Shown in pieces: positions 1 through 7,092 of a stretch of DNA of 22,261 nt. The position numbers and the translations under genes are program-made. The notes under the pieces are model-generated. The model worked only from the letters and a program-made list of their open reading frames with translations. It was not told the origin of the DNA and searched no databases. The stretch's first letter is position 1, and each line of letters opens with the position of its first letter. Location: the NCBI GenBank assembly GCA_964411425.1, contig CAYPKW010000037.1, forward strand, positions 1 to 22,261, in the 5' to 3' direction. This DNA is from CAYPKW01 sp964411425 (lineage in GTDB: Bacteria > Pseudomonadota > Alphaproteobacteria > Dongiales > Dongiaceae).

Positions 1-695
1 CTAAGGCGCTTGTCTTTTTCGTCTTTTTCTGGCAATGCCTCGCTTCTCCATTTCTCTACTTTTGGCCCAAACTCCTCATCGACTTTGCCTTCCACGGCCA
101 CCGCCGCTAGACCACCATTCATCGCAAGTATGAGCATAAGATCTGTTTGGGTCGGTCGTCCCGTATTCTCGATGTCATCCGCGTGCTCAAAGATTCCAAG
201 GAGTAGCGTCGCTCCTCGATATTCCCGGCAGGTGTTGAGGACAGTTCTCACGCTTTCGGGAATCTCATCAGCCTTGAACCAAGCATTGGCTAGCTCGCAG
301 GCGGACCGAAGCGGTTTCCATTGATTGGGATTCGCCAGGTGGGGTCGTACGTCAACCGGCGAGAGCATTGGCACGACGAAGCGGGAAAGGGATTGGCGAA
401 TGGTCTGGCGCAAGGGGTTCACTCCTCTCTTCAATTCTTCAATCCGCCGCGATGCAGCCATGCGTGCAAGGCCCAGCACGTTTTCCGCGGCACCACCAGT
501 TTGCAGATAGTCACACCACCGCCGCCAAGCCTCGACGTCCGACACCCAGTCGTTAGGTTCGGCCTGGTGCCATACTTCGGGCAGTTGATCGTCGGAGGGA
601 AGGAGTTCGTTGAAGAATGCCGACTGGCTCCAACGCCCAGATTTTTCGTCAACGATAGCACCCTCGATCAACGGGAACTTCCATCGGCTCCGCAT
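1..695 (-). CDS. Unrecognised protein with possible PD-(D/E)XK-type motif, C-terminus cut by window edge
   Basis: An open frame of 231 codons runs from an ATG at 695 leftwards off the window with no stop. An AAGGAG Shine-Dalgarno sequence six bases upstream fixes the start firmly. The N-terminal ~90 residues (many Trp and acidic residues) match nothing I know. The C-terminal part, about residues 120-215, holds TQTDLMLIL with Asp185, a hydrophobic strand, then VEGK with Glu202 and Lys204. That D-(x~16)-E-x-K arrangement is the signature of PD-(D/E)XK nuclease-like folds. The block around EGKVDEEFGPKVEKW also recalls a domain of unknown function (DUF6946, from memory). The gene starts 22 bases after pheA on the same strand, so it may be co-transcribed. 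Its base composition is clearly less GC-rich than kdsB-pheA, which suggests acquisition. The coding call is solid; nuclease function is inference. Confidence 0.75.
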   Translation of the reverse strand, partial: MRSRWKFPLIEGAIVDEKSGRWSQSAFFNELLPSDDQLPEVWHQAEPNDWVSDVEAWRRWCDYLQTGGAAENVLGLARMAASRRIEELKRGVNPLRQTIRQSLSRFVVPMLSPVDVRPHLANPNQWKPLRSACELANAWFKADEIPESVRTVLNTCREYRGATLLLGIFEHADDIENTGRPTQTDLMLILAMNGGLAAVAVEGKVDEEFGPKVEKWRSEALPEKDEKDKRL

Positions 696-717
696 GTTCA
701 CTCCTTGGATAGGCGGG

Positions 718-1581
718 TTACTCCGTCCGTGCGCGCCGGAACGGATTGGCCGGATAGACGCCCAGGATGCGCACCTCACGCGAGAAGAAGCTCAACTCCT
801 CGAGAGCGAGGCGCACCGGGCGCTGGTCGGGATGGCCCTCGATGTCGGCATAGAACTGGGCCACGGTGAAGCCGCCATCGAGGATGTAGCTCTCCAGCTT
901 CGTGATATTGACGCCGTTGGTGGCGAAGCCGCCCAATGCCTTGTAGAGCGCGGCGGGCACGCTGCGCACGCGGAACACGAAGCTGGTCATCACCGGGCCT
1001 TCGGCGTCGGGGTCGAGCGGCTCGCGCCCCATGACGAGGAAGCGCGTGGTGTTGTGCTGGGCGTCCTCGATGCCGTCGCGCAGGATGGCGAGGCCGTAGA
1101 TCTCGGCCGCCAGCGCCGAGGCGATGGCGGCGGCGCTGGGGTCGCCCGCAGCGGCCACTTCGGCGGCGGCGCCCGCGGTATCGGCGCGCAACAGGGCCTT
1201 GAGATTGAGCTCGCGGATGAGTTTGCGGCACTGCGCCAGCGCCTGGATGTGGCTCGCCACCGTCCTGAGCCCGGCGAGTTGGGCACCCTTCGGCGCCAGC
1301 AACTGGTGGTTCACCCGCTGGAAGTGCTCGGCGACGATGTGCAACCCGGAATCGGGCAGCAGGTGGTGGATGTCGGCGACGCGCCCGGCGAGCGAGTTCT
1401 CGATCGGTATCATGGCGAACGCCGCCTTGCCGTCGCGCACCGCGGCGAAGGTGTCCTCGAAGGTCTCGCAAGAGAGCGTCGCCATGCCCGGCCGGGCCTC
1501 GCGGCAGGCCATGTCCGAATAGGCGCCGGGGTGGCCCTGGAAAGCGATGGTGCGCGCGGGATCCGGGGCGGCGTCGGTCAT
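718..1581 (-). CDS. pheA: Prephenate dehydratase
   Basis: This 287-residue protein is a monofunctional prephenate dehydratase, which converts prephenate to phenylpyruvate in cytosolic phenylalanine synthesis. The N-terminal catalytic domain opens with TIAFQGHPGAYS (residues 11-22) and has the IPIENSLAGRV segment near residue 60. The family active-site motif NTTRF lies at residues 177-181. A C-terminal ACT domain (about 200-277) contains GVNITKLESY, matching the phenylalanine-binding region of feedback-inhibited enzymes, so allosteric inhibition by phenylalanine is likely. There is no chorismate mutase domain, as usual in alphaproteobacteria. The start overlaps the kdsB stop by four bases (ATGA), which implies translational coupling in a kdsB-pheA operon. 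Length and motifs are normal for the family. Confidence 0.96.
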   Translation of the reverse strand: MTDAAPDPARTIAFQGHPGAYSDMACREARPGMATLSCETFEDTFAAVRDGKAAFAMIPIENSLAGRVADIHHLLPDSGLHIVAEHFQRVNHQLLAPKGAQLAGLRTVASHIQALAQCRKLIRELNLKALLRADTAGAAAEVAAAGDPSAAAIASALAAEIYGLAILRDGIEDAQHNTTRFLVMGREPLDPDAEGPVMTSFVFRVRSVPAALYKALGGFATNGVNITKLESYILDGGFTVAQFYADIEGHPDQRPVRLALEELSFFSREVRILGVYPANPFRRARTE

Positions 1582-2324
1582 GCTGGCTGGTCTGCGAGAA
1601 GCGCGCGGGCGCGGGCGAGGTCGGCCGGAGTATCGACACCGAGCGGAACGCTGTCAACGAGCGCCAGGTCGATGCGCAAGCCCGCTTCGAGTGCGCGCAG
1701 CTGCTCCAGCCGCTCGCGGCGCTCGAGCGTGCCGGGTTCGAGCGACACGAACCGTTCCAGCGCCGCGCGCCGGAAGGCGTAGATGCCGATGTGATGATAG
1801 TGTGGGCCCGGCCCCCAGGGCACGACCGCGCGGCTGAAGTAGAGCGCGCGCCCGATGCGCGTCTCCGGGTCGACCGCGGCCACCGCCTTCACCACGTTCG
1901 GGTCGCCGCACTCGCCGGGCTCGCCGATGACGGCGGCCAGCGTCGCGATGTCCACGGCGGGCTCCGCCAGCGGCCTCAGCACGGCGCCGATCGCGGCCGG
2001 GTCGATGGTCGGCAAGTCGCCTTGCAGGTTGACCACGACCTCGAACCGGCGGCCCGGGTCGATGCGCTCGACCGCCTCGAACACCCGATCCGATCCGCTC
2101 GCATGATCGGCCCGCGTCAGGACCGCGCGTCCGCCGGCCGCGGCGACGGCCTCGATGATCGCCTGGTCGGGCGAGGCGACCGCCACCGGCCCGATCGCGG
2201 CCGCCACCGCCCGGCGCCACACGCGGACGATCATCGGCACGCCGTTGATGTCGGCCAGCGGCTTCTGCGGCAGCCGGGTCGAGGCTAGCCGCGCCGGAAT
2301 CACGACTATGGTCTCGAACGCCAT
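1578..2324 (-). CDS. kdsB: 3-deoxy-manno-octulosonate cytidylyltransferase
   Basis: KdsB activates KDO with CTP to give CMP-KDO for the lipopolysaccharide inner core, so the host makes Gram-negative LPS. The 248-residue protein has the nucleotide-binding motif IPARLASTRLPQKPL (residues 9-23), HASGSDR (74-80), NLQGDLPTI (99-107) with its metal-binding Asp, and HHIGIYAFR further on. I prefer the ATG at 2324: the protein then begins MAFETIVVIPARL, the family's normal N-terminus, with AGGA upstream. An in-frame ATG at 2369 would add 15 atypical residues and has no ribosome binding site. The gene is first in an operon with pheA (4-base overlap). It lies divergent to the cytochrome c gene, an arrangement I associate with alphaproteobacterial cycM loci. 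Confidence 0.95.
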   Translation of the reverse strand: MAFETIVVIPARLASTRLPQKPLADINGVPMIVRVWRRAVAAAIGPVAVASPDQAIIEAVAAAGGRAVLTRADHASGSDRVFEAVERIDPGRRFEVVVNLQGDLPTIDPAAIGAVLRPLAEPAVDIATLAAVIGEPGECGDPNVVKAVAAVDPETRIGRALYFSRAVVPWGPGPHYHHIGIYAFRRAALERFVSLEPGTLERRERLEQLRALEAGLRIDLALVDSVPLGVDTPADLARARALLADQPA

Positions 2325-2415
2325 GGCGAATGCGTCCTGTTGCCGCGTCGGGGCCGCGAACCGCACCATATCGCACCGGGCGCGCGGCGAGCGTCAAGGG
2401 CGGGGGTCGCCCGCG

Positions 2416-2445
2416 TTGGACAGCCGCCGGGTTAGCCGCTAAGGT
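2416..2445 (+). promoter_or_regulatory. Weak candidate promoter for the cytochrome c gene
   Basis: In the 162-base gap between the divergent kdsB and cytochrome genes there is TTGGAC at 2416-2421 and TAAGGT at 2440-2445, with an 18-base spacer. The -10 match is poor. I report it only because its position, about 40 bases before the cytochrome start, is right. The rest of this gap shows no other recognisable signal. Confidence 0.25.
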
Positions 2446-2486
2446 CCGCCGCCGGCGCGAAGGAGCGAACGCCCTGGGGAATCTCG

Positions 2487-3056
2487 ATGTCGTCTTTCGA
2501 AATCAACAAGATCATCGGCGCCATTTTATTGGGCGGCCTAGTCGCCATGGCGACGGGCGTCATCGCCGATTTCCTGGTGCGCCCGCGACACGCGGCGGAG
2601 GTCGCAGCGGTGCCGACGGGCGAGGCGGCGCCGGCCGAAGCGGCCACGGCGGCGACCGCCGAACCCGCGATTGCCGCGGAGACGGCGGCGGCACCGGACG
2701 CCGGCTTGGCAAGCCTCCTTACCGGCGTCGACGCGGCCGCGGGCGAGAAGCTCGCCAAGCGCTGCGCCACCTGCCACACCTTCAACAAAGGCGGCGCCGC
2801 CAAGGTCGGCCCCAACCTGTGGGACATCGTCGGCGCCCGGCACGCCCGCATGGAAGGGTTCAAGTATTCCGAGGCCATCGCCGGCATGGCCGACAAGGCG
2901 TGGGACTACGCCGCCCTCGACTCCTTCCTCGCCTCGCCCAAGACCTACGCGCCGGGCACCAAGATGGCGTTCGCCGGGCTCAAGAAGGCGGAGGAGCGCG
3001 CCGCCGTCATCCTCTGGCTGCGCGGTCTCAGCGATTCGCCGCGGCCGCTGCCGTAA
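2487..3056 (+). CDS. cycM: Membrane-anchored class I cytochrome c (CycM-like)
   Basis: The 189-residue protein has an uncleaved N-terminal membrane anchor (about residues 9-30). An Ala/Pro/Glu-rich flexible linker follows (about 35-75). The C-terminal domain is a class I cytochrome c with the haem-binding CATCH at 93-97 and a likely distal Met ligand in GTKMAF (Met160). This layout matches CycM/c552-type cytochromes of alphaproteobacteria, which carry electrons on the periplasmic face from the bc1 complex to an aa3-type oxidase. A short GGGGA precedes the ATG by about six bases. It is divergent from kdsB-pheA, and the next gene starts immediately after its TAA. The CycM name rests on architecture and gene context. 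A generic membrane c-type cytochrome is the alternative. Confidence 0.88.
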   Translation: MSSFEINKIIGAILLGGLVAMATGVIADFLVRPRHAAEVAAVPTGEAAPAEAATAATAEPAIAAETAAAPDAGLASLLTGVDAAAGEKLAKRCATCHTFNKGGAAKVGPNLWDIVGARHARMEGFKYSEAIAGMADKAWDYAALDSFLASPKTYAPGTKMAFAGLKKAEERAAVILWLRGLSDSPRPLP

Positions 3057-3860
3057 GTGATCGGCAACGAGACACGCTGCCCGCCGGAGTTCCTCGCGCT
3101 CGCGCACCGGCTGGCCGACGCGAGCGGGGCCATCCTGCGGCGCTACTTCCGCGCCGGCGTCGAGGTAATGGAGAAGCCGGACGCCAGCCCGGTCACCGTC
3201 GCCGACCGCGAGGCCGAGGCGGCGATCCGCGCCGCCATTCTGTCCGCATATCCCGGCCACGGCATCGTCGGCGAGGAGCATGGGACGGAGCGCGCCGACG
3301 CCGAGTTCGTCTGGGTCATCGACCCCATCGACGGCACCAAGTCCTTCGTCACCGGCCGGCCACTGTTCGGCACGCTGATCGCGTTGGCGCAAGGGGGCGT
3401 GCCGGTGCTCGGCGTCATCGACCATCCGGCGCTGGGCGAGCGCTGGGTGGGCGCCGTCGGCTGGCCGACGCTGATGAACGGGCGCGAGACGCGCGTGCGC
3501 GCCTGCGCCGGCGTCGGCGGGGCGGCGCTGCTCGCCAGCTCGCCGCACATGTTCGAGCCCGACGCCACGGCGCAGTTCGAGCGGCTGCGCCGGCGCGCCC
3601 GCATCACGCTGTACGGCTCCGACTGCTATGCCTACGCGCTGGTGGCGAGCGGCTACGCCGACGTGGTGGCGGAGGCCCACATGGCCGTCTACGACTACCT
3701 CGCGGCGGTGCCGGTGATCGAGGGGGCGGGGGGCGTCATCACCGACTGGCGGGGGCGGCGGCTCAGCCTCGATTCGGGCGACCGGGTGCTGGCGGCGGGC
3801 GACGCCGGCGTGCACGCCGAGGCGTTGCGGCTTCTCGCCGGCTACAAACGGAGCCGGTAG
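3057..3860 (+). CDS. hisN: Inositol monophosphatase-family phosphatase, probably histidinol-phosphatase
   Basis: This 267-residue protein belongs to the Mg2+-dependent, Li+-sensitive phosphatase superfamily. The metal-binding motifs are GEEHG (residues 72-76), DPIDGTKSF (89-97) and YDYLAAVPVIEGAGG (around Asp213). The DPIDGTKSF and YDYLA..PVIEGAGG variants are those of HisN-type histidinol-phosphatases, which act at the penultimate step of histidine synthesis in actinobacteria and many alphaproteobacteria. The enzyme is probably cytosolic. The start is a GTG placed directly after the TAA of the cytochrome gene, so translation is probably coupled. A broader inositol-1-monophosphatase or CysQ-like role cannot be excluded from sequence alone. 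The superfamily call is firm; the specific substrate is a probable assignment. Confidence 0.85.
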   Translation: MIGNETRCPPEFLALAHRLADASGAILRRYFRAGVEVMEKPDASPVTVADREAEAAIRAAILSAYPGHGIVGEEHGTERADAEFVWVIDPIDGTKSFVTGRPLFGTLIALAQGGVPVLGVIDHPALGERWVGAVGWPTLMNGRETRVRACAGVGGAALLASSPHMFEPDATAQFERLRRRARITLYGSDCYAYALVASGYADVVAEAHMAVYDYLAAVPVIEGAGGVITDWRGRRLSLDSGDRVLAAGDAGVHAEALRLLAGYKRSR

Positions 3861-3869
3861 CTTCCTGTC

Positions 3870-3891
3870 GTCCCGAGCCTAGGCGAGGGAC
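3870..3891. terminator. Hairpin between convergent genes, possible bidirectional terminator
   Basis: GTCCC at 3870-3874 pairs with GGGAC at 3887-3891 around the self-complementary GCCTAGGC (3877-3884), with symmetrical GA bulges. It fills most of the 43-base gap between the convergent phosphatase and amidotransferase genes. There is no T-tract, so termination is inferred from position. The sequence also resembles a short form of alphaproteobacterial intergenic palindromes. Confidence 0.4.
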
Positions 3892-3903
3892 CTCGGCCGG
3901 GCG

Positions 3904-4755
3904 TCAGCGCCGCCGGTTCGGCAATACCAGCCGCTCGATCCAGTTGCGCACCTCGGCGAGGCGGATGTCCTCGTTCATCACGTCCTCGTCGATGCCCAGG
4001 AGCCAGGCGATGTCATTGCGGCTCGGGTCCTGATGCAACGTTTCCAGGAGCGCCACGTAGTCCTCCGCCGCCTCGCGGTCGCGGAAGAAGCTGAGCGACA
4101 CGAGCTTTTCGATTCGGCACCAGATCAATCGCGCCATCTCGTGCAGGTCGTATTCGGGATGGTACTGGAGGCCCCAGAACGTGCCGCCCTGGTGCGTCAC
4201 CGCGACGGCCTGTACCCGCGTGAACGGATTGGCGGCGAGCAGCACGGCCCCCGGCGGCAGGTGGGTGATCTCGTCCACGTGGCTGATGAAGGCGTCGAAC
4301 ACCGAGGCCTTGCCGGCGTAGAGCGGATGGCCGCGGCCTTCGGGCGTCAGCGCGATCTTGCGCGCGATGCCCATTTCGCGCCCGCGCGGGTTGGCGCGCA
4401 CGATACCGCCCGCCGCCGCCACGGCGATCTGCGCCGCCCAGCAGCTGCCGAAGCTCGGCACCCGCGCGCGATATGCGGCCTTGGCGAGCTCGACCTGCTG
4501 GCCCACTCGCGGGTCGTCCTCGTAAATGGTGAGACTGCATCCGGTCCAGGCAATGCCGTCGTACTGATCGAGCGCGGCGCCCTTGGGCAAGCCGGCGCCC
4601 GAATCGGCCGGATGCAGCACGTCAGTGGCCGCGCCCGGCAGGCACTTCCGCAACATGCGCCGGTAGAGATCGCCCGCCGCCGAGGCGCCGCCGGCGGCCA
4701 GCTCCTCGCGCGCCGCCTTGTGGTAGCCGTCGATGACCAGGAATTTGGCGGTCAT
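3904..4755 (-). CDS. Class I glutamine amidotransferase domain protein
   Basis: The 283-residue protein has a class I (triad) glutamine amidotransferase domain like that of GMP synthase or GuaA-like stand-alone proteins. The nucleophile is Cys105 in GSCWAAQ, and the His/Glu pair is in QYHPEYD (His199, Glu201). Residues 66-75 (DGIAWTGCSL) match the conserved strand and loop after the N-terminal Rossmann part. A C-terminal extension of about 70 residues beyond the catalytic domain is charged and helical-looking, with no motif I know. Glutamine hydrolysis is expected, but the synthase partner or gamma-glutamyl substrate is unknown. The gene is last in a three-gene operon, and its ATG overlaps the MFS stop by four bases. 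This tight coupling suggests that hydrolase, exporter and amidotransferase handle one metabolite. The family is certain; the pathway is not. Confidence 0.85.
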   Translation of the reverse strand: MTAKFLVIDGYHKAAREELAAGGASAAGDLYRRMLRKCLPGAATDVLHPADSGAGLPKGAALDQYDGIAWTGCSLTIYEDDPRVGQQVELAKAAYRARVPSFGSCWAAQIAVAAAGGIVRANPRGREMGIARKIALTPEGRGHPLYAGKASVFDAFISHVDEITHLPPGAVLLAANPFTRVQAVAVTHQGGTFWGLQYHPEYDLHEMARLIWCRIEKLVSLSFFRDREAAEDYVALLETLHQDPSRNDIAWLLGIDEDVMNEDIRLAEVRNWIERLVLPNRRR

Positions 4756-6032
4756 GGCCGATCCTTTCGTTGCGTTGCCACTCTACCGTCCGCGCCTGGC
4801 GGCGAATAGCCGGCCGCTACGTCCGTCATCCGGTCCACCTCGCGCAAGCCCGGGAAAAGCCGCGCCCAAGCCGCCGTCACCGCGATCGTGAGCGCTCCCC
4901 CCGCGATCACGGTGGCGATGGCGCCGATGAGTGCCGCCGCGCTGCCGGCGACGAACAGCGCCAATTCGTTGGAGGCGCCGATAAACACCGCCTCGACCGC
5001 CAGCACCCGGCCGCGATAGGCGTCAGGCGTGGCCAACGGCACCAGCGTGCCTCGGACGTAGATGCTCACCATGTCGGTGGCGCCCATGACCGCGAGAGCG
5101 GCGAAGGACAGCCGGAAGTCGCGCGACAGTCCGAAGACCAGGGCCGCGCAGCCGAACAGGCCGACCATCTGGAACAGCCGCCGCCCGACCCGGCGGTCGA
5201 GCGGCCACTGGACAAGCAAAGCGCCGGCGAGCACGGCGCCCATGGCCGGCGCGCTGCGCAGCAGGCCGAGGCCCTCGGGCCCGGTCATCAGCACGTCCTT
5301 GGCGAATACCGGCAGCAACGCGATGGCGCCGCTGAACAGGACCGCGAACAAATCGAGCGAGATGGCGCCGAGCAGCAGCGGGTGGCGGAAGATGAGCGGC
5401 AGGCCGGCGACGACCGCGGCGAGATCGAGGCGCTCGCCGGTCGCCGCCAGCGGCCGGCCGCGCATGATGACGGCGGCCAAGAGAGCCGCCGCCAGCAGAA
5501 TGGCGGTTGTCGCATATGCCGCCGCCGGGTCCAGCGCATAGAGGACGCCGCCCAGCGCCGGCCCGCCTACCATGGCGACCTGCCAGGTGGCCGAGTTCCA
5601 CGCCACCGCTCGCGGCAACTCGCCGCGCGGCAGCAAGCTGGGCAGCAATGCGCGAAAGGCGGGGCTGGCGATGGCGCGGGTGGCGCCGAACGCGAAGGCG
5701 ACCGCGAGGATGGCGACGACCGAAACGCCGTCGGCGACGACCAGCGCCATTAGCGCCAATGCCGCCGCCATCTCGCCGGCAAGCCCGAACAACAGGATGG
5801 CGCGCCGGTCGATGCGGTCGGCCAACGCGCCGGCGGGGAGCGCCAGCACGGCGGTCGGCAGGAACTCCATCAGCCCGACCAGGCCGAGCTGGAACGGATC
5901 GCCGGTCAGGTCGTAGATCTGCCAGCCCAGCGCCAATGCCTGCACCGCGGTCCCCACCGTCCACAGGAACGAGGCGGCGACGTAGCAGGCGAAATCGCGG
6001 TGCCTGAGCGCGGCGAAGGCGCCGAGGCACAT
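4752..6032 (-). CDS. MFS transporter (MFS_3/EntS-like)
   Basis: This 426-residue integral membrane protein of the major facilitator superfamily has about twelve hydrophobic segments. Motif A is present in the loop between helices 2 and 3 (ALPAGALADRIDRRAIL, about residues 64-80). The N-terminus (AALRHRDFACYVAASFLWTVGTAVQ) resembles the MFS_3 group, which includes the enterobactin exporter EntS and other proton-driven exporters. Export of a small organic molecule is the likely role, but no substrate can be read from sequence. It begins six bases after the HAD hydrolase stop and overlaps the amidotransferase start by four bases, so it is in the middle of a translationally coupled operon. Ribosome binding is weak at its start, in keeping with coupling. 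Confidence 0.9.
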   Translation of the reverse strand: MCLGAFAALRHRDFACYVAASFLWTVGTAVQALALGWQIYDLTGDPFQLGLVGLMEFLPTAVLALPAGALADRIDRRAILLFGLAGEMAAALALMALVVADGVSVVAILAVAFAFGATRAIASPAFRALLPSLLPRGELPRAVAWNSATWQVAMVGGPALGGVLYALDPAAAYATTAILLAAALLAAVIMRGRPLAATGERLDLAAVVAGLPLIFRHPLLLGAISLDLFAVLFSGAIALLPVFAKDVLMTGPEGLGLLRSAPAMGAVLAGALLVQWPLDRRVGRRLFQMVGLFGCAALVFGLSRDFRLSFAALAVMGATDMVSIYVRGTLVPLATPDAYRGRVLAVEAVFIGASNELALFVAGSAAALIGAIATVIAGGALTIAVTAAWARLFPGLREVDRMTDVAAGYSPPGADGRVATQRKDRP

Positions 6033-6038
6033 CGGCGC

Positions 6039-6848
6039 TCACGCCCGACCGGCCAAACGGTCGACGACCGCGGGCAGATCGGCGTGGCGCTCGCAAACGG
6101 CGTCGGCGCTGGTGCGCTCCTGGTCCGTCGCGCGCACGCCGGTGAACAGGACGGCCCGCATGCCGAGCGCCTGCGGGCCCGTCACGTCGTTGTGGTCGCG
6201 GTCGCCGACGTGCGCGATTTCATCGAGCCGTACTCCCATCTGGCGCGCCGCCGCATCGAACATGGCGCGGTGCGGCTTCGAGTGCCCGACCTCGTCGGAG
6301 AAGGCGAAGCCGTCGAAGTGGCGCGCGAGGTCGTAGCTTTCCAGGAGCCGGCGCAGGCAACGCCCCGGCGACACGATGGCGTCCGACACGACGCAGGTCT
6401 TGTAGCGCCCGTGCAGCTCCGCCAGCGCCTCGGCGATGCCGGGCACGAGGTCGGGGCGCACGACGATTTCCATCTCCTCGTGCTCGCGCACGACGCGGGC
6501 GAACTCGGGCTCCGGCAGGGCGCGCCGTACGCCCTTCAACAACACCCGAAGCCGCTCGCCGATGGTCCAGGTGACGTGCTGGTCGTGCCAGACCTTGTTG
6601 AAGGCGGCGTCCGCCACGTCGTAAGCGAGGCCGACCGTGGCGCGGTCGATGGGTTGCTGGCGGCCGAGCGCCTCCCACACAAGCCGCCGGCGCTCGTCCT
6701 TCTTGCTCAACAGACCCTGCGCTCGGCGCTTCGGCTCGTCGGAATCGTCGCGGACCATGGTGTCCCACAGGTCGAAGGTGACGGCGCGGATTGGCTGCGG
6801 CAAGGGAGGGGCTCCGGCTGCTGGCGGGCGCGCGGACCCTATCGCCAT
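6039..6848 (-). CDS. HAD-superfamily hydrolase
   Basis: The 269-residue protein has all four haloacid-dehalogenase motifs. Motif I is FDLWDT (residues 25-30; nucleophile Asp26 and acid/base Asp29). Motif II is VVSDA (Ser155). Motif III is HSKPHR (Lys191). Motif IV is HVGDRDHND (213-221). A helical type I cap lies between motifs I and II (about 35-130). Such enzymes usually hydrolyse phosphate esters of small metabolites. The reaction here cannot be specified. The first ~20 residues are Pro/Ala-rich and not part of the fold. The start could lie slightly downstream, but no better ribosome binding site is visible. It is the first gene of the operon with the MFS exporter and glutamine amidotransferase, and it diverges from the yej operon. 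Confidence 0.88.
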   Translation of the reverse strand: MAIGSARPPAAGAPPLPQPIRAVTFDLWDTMVRDDSDEPKRRAQGLLSKKDERRRLVWEALGRQQPIDRATVGLAYDVADAAFNKVWHDQHVTWTIGERLRVLLKGVRRALPEPEFARVVREHEEMEIVVRPDLVPGIAEALAELHGRYKTCVVSDAIVSPGRCLRRLLESYDLARHFDGFAFSDEVGHSKPHRAMFDAAARQMGVRLDEIAHVGDRDHNDVTGPQALGMRAVLFTGVRATDQERTSADAVCERHADLPAVVDRLAGRA

Positions 6849-6926
6849 TCCGGCCGCGATTCATCTAGTATCCCGGCCGAGTGGTGCGACTCTGACAGAT
6901 GATACCCCGTGCGACGATTTTCGGTT

Positions 6927-7021
6927 GTCACCCCGGCCAAGCGGCACAGCCGCGCGAGCCGGGGTCCATGGCGCCACCGGTGAGATGGACCCCGGATCTC
7001 GCTTCGCTCGTCCGGGGTGAC
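6927..7021. repeat. Nested palindromic intergenic repeat (REP-like)
   Basis: An outer inverted repeat GTCACCCCGG (6927-6936) / CCGGGGTGAC (7012-7021) encloses an inner one, CCGGGGTCCAT (6959-6969) / ATGGACCCCGG (6985-6995). Together they could fold into a long cruciform or RNA stem. The sequence is a form of the GTCACCCCGG...CCGGGGTGAC intergenic element I recognise from many alphaproteobacterial genomes (from memory). It sits between the divergent HAD and yejA genes, upstream of the yejA signal peptide codons. It may therefore lie in the yej 5' untranslated region or promoter. Confidence 0.8.
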
Positions 7022-7092
7022 GATGGAAAATGGCTTGGGATTCATCTGTTAGTGTCGATCCACTAGCGTCGATAGGCCGGGTAGAGGGCATG

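Noticed and set aside
431..661. Minus-strand 76-codon frame near the left end
   Set aside because: It lies in another frame within the better supported gene that starts at 695 with a strong ribosome binding site.
610..1782. 390-codon plus-strand frame opposite pheA and kdsB
   Set aside because: It is antisense to two enzymes with complete catalytic motifs and resembles no protein family.
2330..4033. Long plus-strand frame across the cytochrome c and phosphatase genes, and a long minus-strand frame at 2538-3815
   Set aside because: Both overlap well-supported genes in other frames, and the translations are Arg/Gly-rich low-complexity sequence.
6858..7047. Direct repeat GATTCATCT at 6858-6866 and 7039-7047 around the palindromic element, considered as a target-site duplication
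   Set aside because: The copies are not flush with the palindrome ends (tens of bases away on one side), so a nine-base chance match is more likely.
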